Part shown: in pieces, positions 48,607 through 60,419 of the stretch
Numbering within the stretch: the stretch's first letter is position 1
How the letters are laid out: each line of letters begins with the position of its first letter
Assembly: GCF_014898055.3 (NCBI RefSeq)
Contig: NW_023603184.1
Span: forward strand, 113,946,615-114,010,614
DNA from: Talpa occidentalis
Taxonomy: Eukaryota; Chordata; Mammalia; Eulipotyphla; Talpidae
Direction of reading: 5' to 3'
Length of the DNA stretch: 64,000 nt
Made by a program: the position numbers and the translations under genes
The notes under the pieces: generated by a model
What the model was told of the DNA's origin: nothing
The model's database searches: none
The model's input: only the letters and a program-made list of their open reading frames with translations

Positions 48607-51334
48607 ATATTGGTTCCAGGTCTATTTTTGTCACTAATCTTTAAGTATTATGAGCTAAAGATCTCTAAGTAACTTGACCTTGCCTCTTCTTAATATATGT
48701 CCTCTTTCTTACTCTACTATTAATAACAAAAACTAAATTAATTCAAAACTCTAATAATCTATTCAAAATTAACAATGATAATCTCAAATAATGATTCATT
48801 TCTTTGCTTGTTTGATGACAATCAATTGATTAGTTAGAGAAAACATTTCAAGATTTGTTTCTTAAGCTTTTTTCCCTCCTTGTTAGTGCATATTACTTTC
48901 AAATATACTTTTTTTAAACTAAGCTATCTATTATTATGCTAATAAAATACCTTAATTTTGATAAATGCCTCATATATAAATATAATGATGCAATTATCTC
49001 CATTAACTCTATCATAGTCTGACTTTGTTTCTCATTTCACTTTTCCCAGAGAAAGTTCTTTGCTAATACATTGTGAGCTATACAAATGTCCTTCACAATC
49101 TTAATAACCACATCATTGTGAATTAAAATGCTTGTCAATCATTGATCTCAATTTCATATCTAATGTCTGAATTCAGTTCATGCAAATCATGACTGCAAAT
49201 TGCTTCTTGAAAGGGAGATTTTGATTTCCTTACTTCTCACACATAGACACTACAAATGGATTATGTAGTATGATTCATAGTTTTGATAAATTCATCATTT
49301 ATGTAATATATATATATGTTGCATTATATTTATAATATATTTCTATCTAATAAATGTTTTCCAAAAATGAGGATTAAGTAGAAGCATAAAAAAGTAAGTT
49401 TCAGCAGCTTGTTTAGATAAGAATAAGTGAAAATAAATGCATTAATTAAAAAATTAAGTTTTGCACATAAAGTTTTTTTTACTAGTGTTTTACTGAAGAA
49501 CTACAATTCAGTCATTTTTGTGTTCTTTTAAGAATATCACTGGTATCATCTATACAATTCATATAATAAAAAAGTAATGATCATTTTTTAACTATAAATA
49601 TGTTCTTGCAATTTTTATTTCTTCTTGATGGAAGAAGGAACTCTAACCTTGAATTCTCAAGGAACTTAGTTAAGTAACAACATCAAGACTGTCAGTTATG
49701 CAATTGGTTCTTTTCTATTCTAGCTGATATTTGAGTAGTTTGTTCTTATTTCCTGCTTCATAGCAAGCAGCTCATACATCAGGGTTTTGTATGTTTTATT
49801 CTACCATGTACTCAGTCCTTGCAGTATATATTTTTCATTGTTTAGCATCTCTGTCTTTGTCAGTTAAGTTTTTGACACCTATCATAAGAGTTTTATATTT
49901 CTGGTGTCTTAACTTCTATCTATTGGTTAGTACTATTATAATATTGGTATAATGTACACATATACATCGTAAACATGGTAATCATAATCTATGCGAGATA
50001 GACTTCAGGTACAAGTGAATTGGAAGTGTTATTTTCTGGGGGCTTCCTGAATTCCTAGTTTTTGGCTCATAGGTAAGATAATGACAGTGAATTTTTTTAA
50101 ATTTCTAAACTTTTTCCAGAAACCCCCAAACTTAGTTTCTTTACTGATGGTTGGCCAGCAGTCTAGCCAGTTAAGTAGCCAGAGTGGTATAAAAACTATG
50201 CTTGGGGATTCTATTTTTGAGATCTCCCAAAGCTAAGACTCTGAGCAGATCATGGAGATTTAAGTAGTAGACAAAACAAGGGAATTCTGTGTGAATAAAG
50301 ACCACTGGAAATCTTGCTCATGGGAAGTTTCATGGAACCCTAATGATTGACTGTAATCTCTCTGTTTTTATTTTTGCATTTTCCTTTAAATAAAGCCCAC
50401 ATGAATATGCTGTGTGGAGTATGGTGAATGTTTTCAAATATCTGAATGTGGGAAGTCTTTGTAATATGTGCAATATGTTGGGAGAGGGAATGAAGGACTG
50501 TTCAGGATATTACTTTTTTAGGGAAAAGAACTGAAGACTTAAACTTGATTAATGGTAGATTCTTAAGTCATTCAGCAGATGGACACCATAAAACTACAGA
50601 AAGCTATATATCAGAGAAATGAAAAGTTTTAGTTGATAGAAAAATACATAAATACATAATCTTTTGATTGTCTATCTTACTATATGATGTTGTAAGGCAA
50701 GTACTTATTAATGGATTAGGAATGAACATTTTATAATAAGAAGACCTTGATTGCCAGTAGGTTTTTTGACTATGTGGTGAGGATTAATTTCAGTAGGTTT
50801 TGAATTAGCCTTAACTCTCCCACTGAAATAGAAATACACATGTGTGACAATGCCCTCTGGACGAGGTTTGAAACATACTGATGAATAATGTTGCATTGTG
50901 GCCATGGGTTTGAGAAGATTTGTGGGGGTTTGTACTACCTTGTCAGCCTAGTTTATTGATTACAGTGAGATTGATGATTTGAACTTGGATTTAGTGAGAG
51001 TCTTGGAGTGTGTTGCTGCAGAATCTTATTACTTGGCAGGAGGATTATGGCTCTAGGATAGGCACTTGCTGAGTGAATAGCAAGCTTCCTAGTTTTGAGC
51101 CCTTTTTTTCATATCTTCTCTTTATTGTCTAATGATTGTTTTCTTTTGCTGTTATTTTCTATCTGAACACATACCTGATACCTATTATAGATAGTCCTTT
51201 CATTATACCAAATTCTTATCCACTTGGAAACCCTTATGTTGTCTTTTCTTGTGGATCCAGCTAATCTTGAAGTTTTAGTATTTGCTAGATGAATTTTATT
51301 AAAGTTCATTCTATAGAGAATAAAAGCATATGTC
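48607..51334. other. Unassigned AT-rich sequence, 2.7 kb
   Basis: No gene or repeat family is recognised. Confidence 0.45.
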
Positions 51335-51775
51335 TCACAAGACTATCTTTTGGCTAGATGAAGAAGATGAGGTATATATACACAATGGAATACTACTTTT
51401 TTTTAAAAAAAAAAGTCAAATCTTGTTTTTTGCCACAACTTCAATGGGTCTGAAGGGGATTATGCTAAGGGAAGTAAGTCAGATGGAAAAAGATAAATAT
51501 TGAATGATTACAGTCATGTGGGATATAAAGAAACAAAGCAAACAGATAAAATAAAACAAAAACAAACCATTGAGTTCTAACAGAAGAACTGAATTTATCA
51601 GAGGAAAGGCAGTGTCAAAACTAGGGAGAGTCCCAATGGACTGTACTGGAATATTATTAGTACTTTGTTGGTTGGATTCATATGGAAATATACATTTGCA
51701 GAAGTATGAATCTTTACCCCTAAGACATAAACATTATAAAATAGTATTATCTCAATGTAAAAAATTTTAAAAATA
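51335..51775 (+). mobile_element. Old L1 3' end
   Basis: GATGAGGTATATATACACAATGGAATACTAC, GGTCTGAAGGGGATTATGCTAAGGGAAGTAAGTCAGA and a 3' UTR follow in sense order. An A/T homopolymer pair interrupts it at about 51394-51413. Confidence 0.75.
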
Positions 51776-51812
51776 TAAGTATTTCTCTTCTAAGCCCAAG
51801 CCCACTACGGTG

Positions 51813-52118
51813 CAACCCCTAACTTCTTTTTTTTTTTTTTTTTTAAGACTTATTTATTTATGCATACAAGAACTGGGGTAAAAGCCAGAGGTGTAGGGGA
51901 TGAGAGGCTTCACCAGAGACAGAGTGGGGAACAGAACAGGCAGATTGACTGAGGGGAGATTGCTGAGGGGAGCAGAGGGCCAGTCAGGAGAGGTCTGCTG
52001 CACCATGTGGGTAGCTCCCTGGCCAGGGATCAAACTTGTGCTGCAGTGGCTGCAGATAGCTTCATGGGTTGCATCTTAACCCCTAGTGCCACCAGGGAGG
52101 CCCAACTCCTAACTTCTT
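51813..52118 (-). mobile_element. tRNA-derived SINE, old subfamily
   Basis: Body at about 51829-52102. The tail complement TTATTTATGCATACAAGAAC lies beside an 18-T tract and the head complement is GCCACCAGGGAGGCC. Flanks CAACCCCTAACTTCTT (51813-51828) and CAACTCCTAACTTCTT (52103-52118) differ at one base. Confidence 0.92.
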
Positions 52119-53841
52119 AATGGTACCTAGAATTAATTGACTTTGCTATATACTAAGATATCTGTATTAATTCCAGAAACTAGGGCCTATAAATTTTTTA
52201 TTGGAGAACTATGTTAAAATGGAATTTTGAATCATATAACCTTAGGTAGACCTAAATAAAGAGGTAAACATAGGGAAGGTAGAAATTTTTCAAAAAGATG
52301 AAATAATTTGAGAATAGTAAAGTAATTACAATCAGGGAAATGAAAACTATAGCAAGCTATGGTTGGTTCTGTTGATGTTTTGGGGGTATGCTGTATTTAT
52401 GGGCAGGGAATTGGCCCATGATTATCTCAGATCTACCTTAGAAAACAGTGTTAATTTTGTTTATGACTTCCAGAGGCATAAGCAAGAAACGACCTAGGAA
52501 ACATTAACCTTTCAAAATAAGCTAGATTACACTTTGTCTGTATGACTACACTGGTTTTGTCTGCTCAGGGAATTTTCCAGGCTGATCTCATCTATATTGA
52601 TTGTGGCAGTTGTATTGATGATTCCTAATGTAACTCTGATAGTCTATTAATTCAGTATATGTTTTTAAAGTTGGCATAAATGTCTGTGCCTTTGAATTGT
52701 TACCACAAGGAGAAAAGAGGGGTTTTATAAAACTTTTACAAAAAGTTCTAATAATTTTTGGTATATTAATGAATTCAATAAGGAAAATATCTAGTGCTAT
52801 GAAATTGGTCCAAATCTGCTAAATTTAACTTTATTATAATATCTGATTTATATTTAATTTAAATAAGTCTATGTAACCTTGTACACATCATTACTTCAGT
52901 TGATGGGATATTAAAATTGTTTTGATATCCATAATATGATTAAATTTAAATTAATATCATTAGATGTATATGAGAATAAAAGTATCTAAAAATAATTTTG
53001 TAACACATTAATGTAAATTTATTCAGAACAAAGGAGAGAAGCTTCAACTATTATAAACTTTCTTGAATAGAATAAAATAACAGGATAAGTTCAGTATAGA
53101 GCAGTTAATTTAAAAAGGCATAAAATTCAAAAATAATTTTCTTTGAAGTAAGTTTCTCTCTATTTACTACTTGAAACTTTTAATAGTTTGATAAGAAATA
53201 AGGCAATCAATCACTTTCTTTCAAAAGTTGCATAATTTAAAATATATTTTATTTGACCAAATAAAGAGATTCATATCAAATAGAACTGATTCATGGAGTG
53301 AACACTATAAAATGTTTTAACTTTTATTTCATGTCATTCTTAAGAATTAAATTGTCTTTTTGAAATTTCCATATTTTCCTGTATTCACAGCCTATTCTAG
53401 TTTCCAAAACCTTAGTAAAACAAGCCATAATTTTAAAGGACAAATTATCTTTAAAGCTTTGTTAACTTTTCTAAATGCTTACTTAAAAGTATATAAAGTA
53501 AAATTATGCTTTCATAATTGACATTTCAAATTATTTCACAGCCAAAGAGCATGAAGTACTTTTTATTATTTAGAGTTACATTGCTCTGTAATCTATAGAT
53601 TTCATGTGTATAAACTTATATATCGACATCTGTATATACACAAAAAGTTTAATTTCGCTCCATCACCTTACAATTGATCACTTTTATTCATCACCACTTC
53701 TTCCCTTTTGGTAACACTATTTTTCTCATGAAATACACTCTAAAGAAACAGAAGAAGAAATGGAAAGCTAGAAAACAAGTAAATATACGTAAAACTAAGA
53801 CCATGAGACTAAAATTTTTGACGTTGGAAATAACAATACTG
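52119..53841. other. Unassigned AT-rich sequence
   Basis: No gene or repeat family is recognised. Confidence 0.45.
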
Positions 53842-53855
53842 TAAGTTCCATTTTA

Positions 53856-53989
53856 TTTTATTTTTTTTCCATTGGCCCATAGGTTATCTTTAATGGACAA
53901 TTTAAAAATTAATCACCCTGCAACAGTAATAGTAAAGATTGGTTCTCAGGCAAGAAACATCAGTGGGAAATATTTCTTTCTTTTTTTTT
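53856..53989 (-). other. 3'-transduced flank and terminal poly(A) of the L1
   Basis: On the minus strand: L1 3' end, A-rich tract (plus 53974-53989), unique sequence (53973-53869), then A tail to 53856. ATTAAA (plus 53889-53894) lies 20 bases before the tail, the correct spacing for a polyadenylation signal. The source L1 transcript evidently read through its own signal and used this downstream one. Confidence 0.85.
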
Positions 53990-55777
53990 AAATAAGTTTT
54001 ATTTTTCTATTCCCCATACAATTGCAACCCCCTTATTTTGACCCCAATCCCTCCCTTCCCCACCCCCCACCCCCCATAAAGTATCTCTGGTTCATAGTTG
54101 TTTGTTGATTTTGATTTTCACTTTATTCATTTTCCTGGTCCCTTATTTAAGTTTTCTAGATTCCTGCTATGAGTGAGACCATCTGGTATTTTTCTTTTTC
54201 TTTCTGGCTTATTTTGCTGAGCATGATCCCTTCCAGCGCCATCCATGTTGCTGTAAATTGCATGTCTTTATCTTTTTTGAATGCTGAGTAATATTCCATG
54301 GTGTATATGTACCATATCTTCTTAATCCAGTCATCTATTTTTGGGCATTTGGGTTGTTTCCAAAGCTTAGCTATTGTAAACAGTGCTGCTATAAACATAG
54401 GGGTGCAGGTGCTCTTTGGAATTGATGTTTCTGTGTCCTTTGGGTAAATACCTAGGAGTGGAATTGCTGGATCATATGGAAGCTCTATGTTTAGTAGGTC
54501 CAGAAATCTCCACACAGCTCTCCATAGTGGTTGGACCAGTTTGCACTCCCACCAACAGTGCAGAAGAGTTCCTTTTTCTCCACATCCTCGCCAACATTTG
54601 TTGTTGCTAGGTTTTTTAATATGTGGCATTCTCACTGGTGTAAGATGGTATCTCATGGTAGTTTTGATTTGCATTTCCCTGATTACAAGTGATGCTGAAC
54701 ATTTTTTCATATGCCTGTTGGCCATTTGCATTTCCTCTTCAGAGAAGTTTCTTTTTAGCTCTTCTGCCCATTTTTTGACTGGATTATTTTCTTTGTTGTT
54801 GTTGAGTCTCATCAGCTCTTTGCAGATTTTTGTGATCAGTCCTTTATCATTAGTGTTGTGTGCAAAAATGTTCTCCCAGTTGGTGGGGTTTCTCTTTGTT
54901 TTGGTTATTGTCTCTTTTGCTGTGCAGAAGCTCTTTAATTTGATGTAGTCCCAGCTATTGATCTTTGCCTTCACTATCACTGCTTTGGGTGATGTGTCTG
55001 TGAAGATGTCTTTGATGTACATATTACGTAGTGTTTCACCTATATTTCCTTCTATGTATTTCATGGTTTCAGGTCTTATGTCTAGTTCTTTAATCCATTT
55101 TGAGTTGATTTTTGTGTATGGTGTGAGGTAGTGGTCAAGCTTCATTCTTTTGCATGTAGCGACCCAGTTTTTCCAGCACCATTTATTGAACAAACTTTCT
55201 TTGCTCCAATGCATAGTCTTTGCTCCTTTGTCAAAGATTAGTTGACCATAAATCTGTGGGTTTATTTCTGGATTTTCTATTCGATTCCATTGGTCTGTGT
55301 GTCTATTCTGGTTCCAATGCCATGCAGTTTTGATAATTATGGCTTTGTAGTATAGTTTGAAGTCTGGGTATGTGATGCCTCCATTCCCTTCTTTTTTTTT
55401 CAGGAGAGCTTTGACTATTCGGGGTTTTTGGTGATTCCATATGAATTTCATCAATAATTGTTCTATTTCTTTGAAGAATGACATTGAATTTTTTATTGGA
55501 ATAGCATTGAATCTGTATATTGCTTTTGGTAGGATGGCCATTTTAATAATGTTTATTCTTCCAATCCATGAGCAGGGGATGTCTTTCCATTTCTTTGGGT
55601 CTTCTTCTATTTCTTTTAATAGTGTTTTATTGTTTTCTTTGTATAGGTCCTTTACCTCTTTTTTTTAGATTTATTCCCAAGTATTTGATTTTTTTTTGTT
55701 TTGATATTAAAAGGGATGGTTTTTTCGATTTCTTCTTCAGATTTATTGTTTGTGTATAGGAAGGCTACTGATTTTTG
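53990..55777 (-). pseudogene. ORF2: L1 ORF2 C-terminal half and 3' UTR, normal orientation
   Basis: L1 ORF2p is the endonuclease/reverse transcriptase that copies L1 RNA into the genome. This piece begins at SQKSVAFLYTNN just after the RT active-site region, has one frameshift in an A8 tract near 55665, then stays open for the last 461 codons from 55541 to the stop at 54156. Visible C-terminal motifs include the cysteine-rich knuckle [18 protein letters not shown] (C-x3-C-x7-H-x4-C), [26 protein letters not shown] and IYTMEYYSA. The long open C-terminus points to a fairly recent insertion. The 3' UTR (53990-54155) has a G-rich polypurine tract on the sense strand (plus 54041-54077). It cannot be functional without its N-terminal half. 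Confidence 0.92.
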
Positions 55778-55779
55778 CG

Positions 55780-57163
55780 AATGACAATGAGGACACCAAT
55801 TTCCTAAATGTATGGGATGCAGCGAAAGCAGTAATAAGAGGAAAATATATAGCAATAGAGGCTCACATCAAGAAACAAGAAAGAACTCAAAGAAACAACC
55901 TAATCTCGAAGCTCAAAGATCTAGAAAAAGAACAACAAAAAAAAACCCAAAACCAGTAGAAGAAAAGAAATAATAAAAACCAAAGCAGAAATAAATGAAA
56001 TTGAAACTAAAAAAACAATCCAAAAGATCAATGAAACCAAGAGCTGGTTCTTTGCATAAATCAATAAAATAGACAAACCCCTAGCCAGGCTCACAAAGGA
56101 AAAAAGGGAGAAAGCACAAATAAACAGGATCATATATTAAAGAGGAGAAATCACAACGGACACAGCAGAAAACAAAAGAATAATCAGTAAGTACTATGAA
56201 CAGTTATATGGAAACAAGTTCAACAATCTAGAGGAGATGGACAAATTCCTACAACTCTACAATCACCCAAAGCTAGATAAAGAAGAAATAGAACACATAA
56301 ACAGACCAATTACAAGCAGCAAAATTGAAATGGTAATCAAAAACCTCCCCAAAAACAAAAGCCCAGGACCTGATGTATTTACAAATGAATTCTACCAAAC
56401 ATTCAGAGATGAATTAGTGCCTATCCTTCACAAACTCTTTCAAAAAATTGAGAAGGAAGGGATAATACCAAACACGTTCTATGAAGCCAACATTACACTA
56501 ATACCAAAACTGAACAAGGACAACACAAAAAAAGGAAAACTACAGGCCAATCTCCCTAATAAACACTGATGCAAAAATCCTCAATAAAATTTTAGCTATC
56601 AGAATCCAACAATGTATCCATAAGATAATTCACCACGACCAAGTAGGATTCATGCCAGGGACACAAGGATGCTTCAACATCCAAAAATCAATCAATGTTA
56701 TCCAACACATCAACAAAAAGAAATATAAAAACCATATGATAATATCATATCAATCGATGCTGAGAAAGCTTGCGACAAAGTGCAACACCCATTCATGGTA
56801 AAAGCCCTTGAAATTCTTGGGATACAAGGAACATACCTCAACATCATAAAGGCCATATATGATAAGCCAACAGCCAGTATCATTCTCAATGGTGTAAAGC
56901 TGAAAGCATTTCCATTAAGATCTGGAACAAGACAAGGATGTCCACTCTCACCACTGCTTTTTAATATTATACTGGAAGTCCTAGCCAGAGCAACAAGACA
57001 AGAGAAAGACATACAAGGAATCCAAATAGGAAAAGAAGAAGTCAAACTATCACCATTTGCAGATGATATGATAATATACAGAGAGAACCCCAAAAACTCC
57101 ACAGAAAAACTAATTCAACTCATCAATCAGTTCAGTAAAGTGGCAGGATACAAAATCAACAGT
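55780..57163 (+). pseudogene. ORF2: L1 ORF2 linker and RT region, inverted segment
   Basis: Reads on the plus strand, opposite to the rest of the element. It starts at NDNEDTNFLNVWDAAKAV in the linker after the endonuclease. RT motifs follow: [44 protein letters not shown], and the catalytic FADD (57056-57067, within [10 protein letters not shown]). It ends at KVAGYKINS at 57163. That end is directly continuous in ORF2 with the SQKSVAFLY start of the other segment, so the inversion lost almost no sequence. Several frameshifts and stops break the frame (after 55959, near 56045 and after 56569). Confidence 0.92.
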
Positions 57164-57199
57164 TAAGTTCCATTTTAAAGTAGTAAGATCCTGAAAGCT

Positions 57200-57620
57200 G
57201 CTGGGGTATGGGGGTAATGCCCCCCCACCACTGTGGCTTCTTAGGCTGGTTAAACAAAGAAATTAGCATCAGACAGATTAGTAGGAGAAAAAGACCAAAT
57301 TTAACTACATACAAATGGAGAAATTACATGGTATAAATTCTAAAGTAAATGCGACAGAACCAGGGTTTATATCCTGAGCTTAAAAAATGGGATACGGACT
57401 TAGACCAACAAAGAGAAAGAAGGGAATCTCATGTGATGAGGAGATGACATTTTATGACAAAACCTTGCCTTTAGATGGTTTCTCTGCCTTAAGAAAGCTT
57501 TCTTTAGAGACCCACAGCACCTTCCATTGATCTTAGTTCCACAAACCAAGGTGATAGGTAGAAATAACTTGCTATAGATACCTTGGGAAAGGGCTATTTG
57601 CACATTTTAAGGAGGTCATT
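57200..57620. mobile_element. LTR-like relic A
   Basis: AGGCTGGTTAAACAAAGAAATTAGCATCAG ... CAAAACCTTGCCTTTAGATGG ... TTAGTTCCACAAACCAAGGTGATAGG are shared, in the same order and orientation, with 60430-60790. Family not named; strand undecided. Confidence 0.45.
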
Positions 57621-58199
57621 ACTACAGTGACTAATTTATTTCTTCCAGAAATTCATATATATTAATGTCTATTGAAAACCCAAATTAGTGTGAATTGCAT
57701 ATTGCACAAACACCACCAAGAATCTTCTAAAAGAGAAGACTTTTTAATTTTTTTTTTTATTTTTTGGGTCACAGACTGAGTTGTAGATTGGATTTCTATC
57801 TGATTCTTCTAGAGTAGTTCAGACTAGCTCCTTTCTGATAATACTTCCAAACTAAAAGGGATCCATTAACTCTTCACACACAAACAAGATCCTGAGTGGC
57901 AAAATAGCCATTCCTATTTATCCTAGATACTCTGCTCAATTGTTTGGATGGGGAATATCTTTATTCACTTTTCCTCCTTCCCTACCCCACCTCATCCTCT
58001 TTTTTTCTTTTTCTACTGCATTGTCTTCTTTCTACTTTTGTTATTAGAGATAAATGAACATTATTCGAAATTATATTTATTGGTTTTTGCTATATTAACT
58101 CTGTACCAACCAATAAATCCATATTGACTCACAAACTGAAGAACTTGTCATCACCTTACTTTACCTGTTCATAAATTCTGGAGCTAGCAAACCATCATT

Positions 58200-58538
58200 A
58201 AAAAATTGGTGTCATGGGCCTCCCCGGTGGCGCAGCGGTTGAGCGCTGGGTTGCGAGGCTGCCCGCGGCCTCTGCGGCGCCGGTTCGATCCCCGGCTGCT
58301 CCCCGGCCACTGGAGGAGGGTCCCGCATGGCGCACAGACCTCTCCTGCCGCCTGCTGCTGCCCTCAGCAGTGTACTTCGGTCCTTCTGCCTGCTCTGCTC
58401 CCCGCTCTGGCTCTGGTGAATTCTCTCGCCCTCCCAAGCTTCTGACTGTACCCAGTGCATGTATAAACAAGCAAGCAAACAAACAAACAAACAAATAAAT
58501 AAAAACATGCCTCTATAAAAAAAAAAAAATTGGTGTCA
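58200..58538 (+). mobile_element. tRNA-derived SINE, youngest-looking copy
   Basis: Body at about 58216-58523. The head is GGGCCTCCCCGGTGGCGCAG; the B box GGTTCGATCCC is a perfect match to the pol III consensus GGTTCGANTCC core; the region is rich in CpG. The tail is CATGTATAAACAAGCAAGC, AAAC/AAAT repeats with AATAAA, then a 13-base unique AACATGCCTCTAT before A13. A 15-bp repeat, AAAAAATTGGTGTCA, flanks it (58200-58214 and 58524-58538). Confidence 0.95.
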
Positions 58539-59785
58539 ATGATTTGATCATTATTTGTTGAAATAGTCTTGAGGTTTATATGTAAATATAGGCACTAAGT
58601 GTTCATCACTATATGACAGTGCTGTCAGAGGCTTTAGTACATATTCTCTAGGCTCTGTAGTAACCTGTTGTAATTTCTCTTGCAGAAACTTCTTTAAAGT
58701 TCTTTAAAGGTCTTTATAACACTATGACATATGGAGTTTATCCATGGTGTGAGATGAGAGTTGTTGAATAGGGAATTGAAAGGACATTGGTTGACTTTAC
58801 ACTGTTTGGCATACTACAGTTTATAAGTGTAAATTAATATAAATACATTTAATCCTAAATCATTTTTGGAAAATTCCATTCCTGAATTTAAAATGATGCA
58901 AAATAGAACTCATATTTTAATTTGAATTTTACACTAATAATAGGAAATTACAAGGTCAAAAATGGGGAAAGACCAAATTTGAATAACCAATAAAATTACA
59001 CAAAATTATTTATAACTTTTACTTTTCCCCTTTCATTGCTACTTTATTTGGTAATAGAAATTTGTGGTAGAAAAAAATCCAATTCCCATCCAATAATAGC
59101 TATATTGCTCATTTTATTTATATTAAATTGAAATACACATAATACAAATTTATACCAAGTTATAAAAACAGATTTCACTGTGGAAAAACTGAATTTAGGC
59201 AATTAAAGCAAACCATTATCAATGATCTTACCTAGCTACTTAATTTTAATGTATGAAAGATTGCTTATAATTTAAAGTTTCAGTATCATTTATAGTCATG
59301 GTCTGAGCATTTACTAAAATCAGGAGTATTTTAAATGAGTGGTTATGAATACAGATTATTTTTCTGTAAAATAACTACATAGCTTATAATAAAGACAACC
59401 TTATAAATTTACAATTTTTAAAAATTCTTATTTTATGATGAAATATATTCATCATCTCTATTAATATGAATATGAGAGATACTTACTACAAATAAACCAT
59501 CATACTCAGAATATCCTTTTTTGGTTTTGTAAAAGACTATAATTGAATTGTTCTTGAAATACAATTGTTATAACCGGCATTTTTCTGTGTGCATAAGAAA
59601 CTGACTCATAGTCAAATCATTTGTATTTAGCCATATTGTCATGAGTAGCTTGCAGCTGACTATGGATTTCATATTGCAATCAGTAAGGACACATTTTCAA
59701 AACCCTCAAGAGGAAATAATCATGAAACATCACACTTTAATTATGCTATATCAAAATCCATATTTAAAAGAACATTAATCTTTCA
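58539..59785. other. Unassigned AT-rich sequence
   Basis: No gene or repeat family is recognised. Confidence 0.45.
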
Positions 59786-60400
59786 TCATGTTTCTAAATC
59801 CATATTTAGGGAAAAGATGATGCTTTCATCATGTATGGGAGGAAAAACAGTTTTCACTCTACCCTCAAGGGCCTTGACTGAGACACCCCCTATAAGAAAA
59901 TACAGATTAACAGGAAAACACAGAAGTGCAATCACATGTGTACTTTGTCTATATGGGAGAGACCCAGGAAAGCAGAATAACACTAAAAGGGCTCGCGCAG
60001 TTCCTTGAGTACCATCTTCAGCTAAAGACAAAAGATGCTGGGAAAGGGAGAAGCCAGATATGAGGGGTTACCAGAAGGGCACAGTAAACAAGGGCGTGGA
60101 TGCTATACAGACTTCAGCCACTGCCTTCTTCATTTGAGTTTCATCTCTTGGTCATCCCTTCCTTCCTTGTACAATTGGGAGACAGTCTTATAAATGGACA
60201 TTTCCTTTACACGAATAAATATATCTTACAAAAGGATAACTTCTACTATCTTTCCAGATTTTTTCCAACGTTCACCATTCCTTAAAAATGCCCAGTTTAA
60301 AATAATCTTTATGCCAGAGGCTTATTTTGGGATGGTATATTTTGCTCCTCTACAATCAGATAAATATTATATGTTGTGCCTGCAATATGTCTAATGTCAA
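59786..60400. mobile_element. Probable ERV-derived relic next to LTR-like relic B
   Basis: Less AT-rich than its surroundings, with CTGAGACACCCCCTATAAG, GAGAGACCCAGGAAAGCAG and GGCTTATTTTGGGATGGTATA, phrases I associate with old mammalian LTRs without being able to name one. No frame over 82 codons. Confidence 0.3.
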
Positions 60401-60419
60401 GGAACAGGGGGAAATTCAC

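Larger units (their letters stand above)
53842..57177 (-). mobile_element. L1 with 5' inversion and 3' transduction, complete with target duplication
   Basis: A 3.3-kb insertion on the minus strand between copies of TAAGTTCCATTTTA (53842-53855 and 57164-57177). Order on the minus strand: an inverted L1 segment (57163-55780, L1 sense on plus); an L1 segment in normal orientation (55777-53990); an A-rich tract; about 105 non-L1 bases; a terminal A tail (53868-53856). The undisturbed site on the minus strand is CTTT|AAAATGG, matching the L1 endonuclease preference TT|AAAA. The element starts within the ORF2 linker between endonuclease and RT. Confidence 0.95.

Noticed and set aside
54156..55541. 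461-codon open frame as a functional gene
   Set aside because: It is only the C-terminal half of L1 ORF2; the RT half is inverted and the endonuclease is absent.
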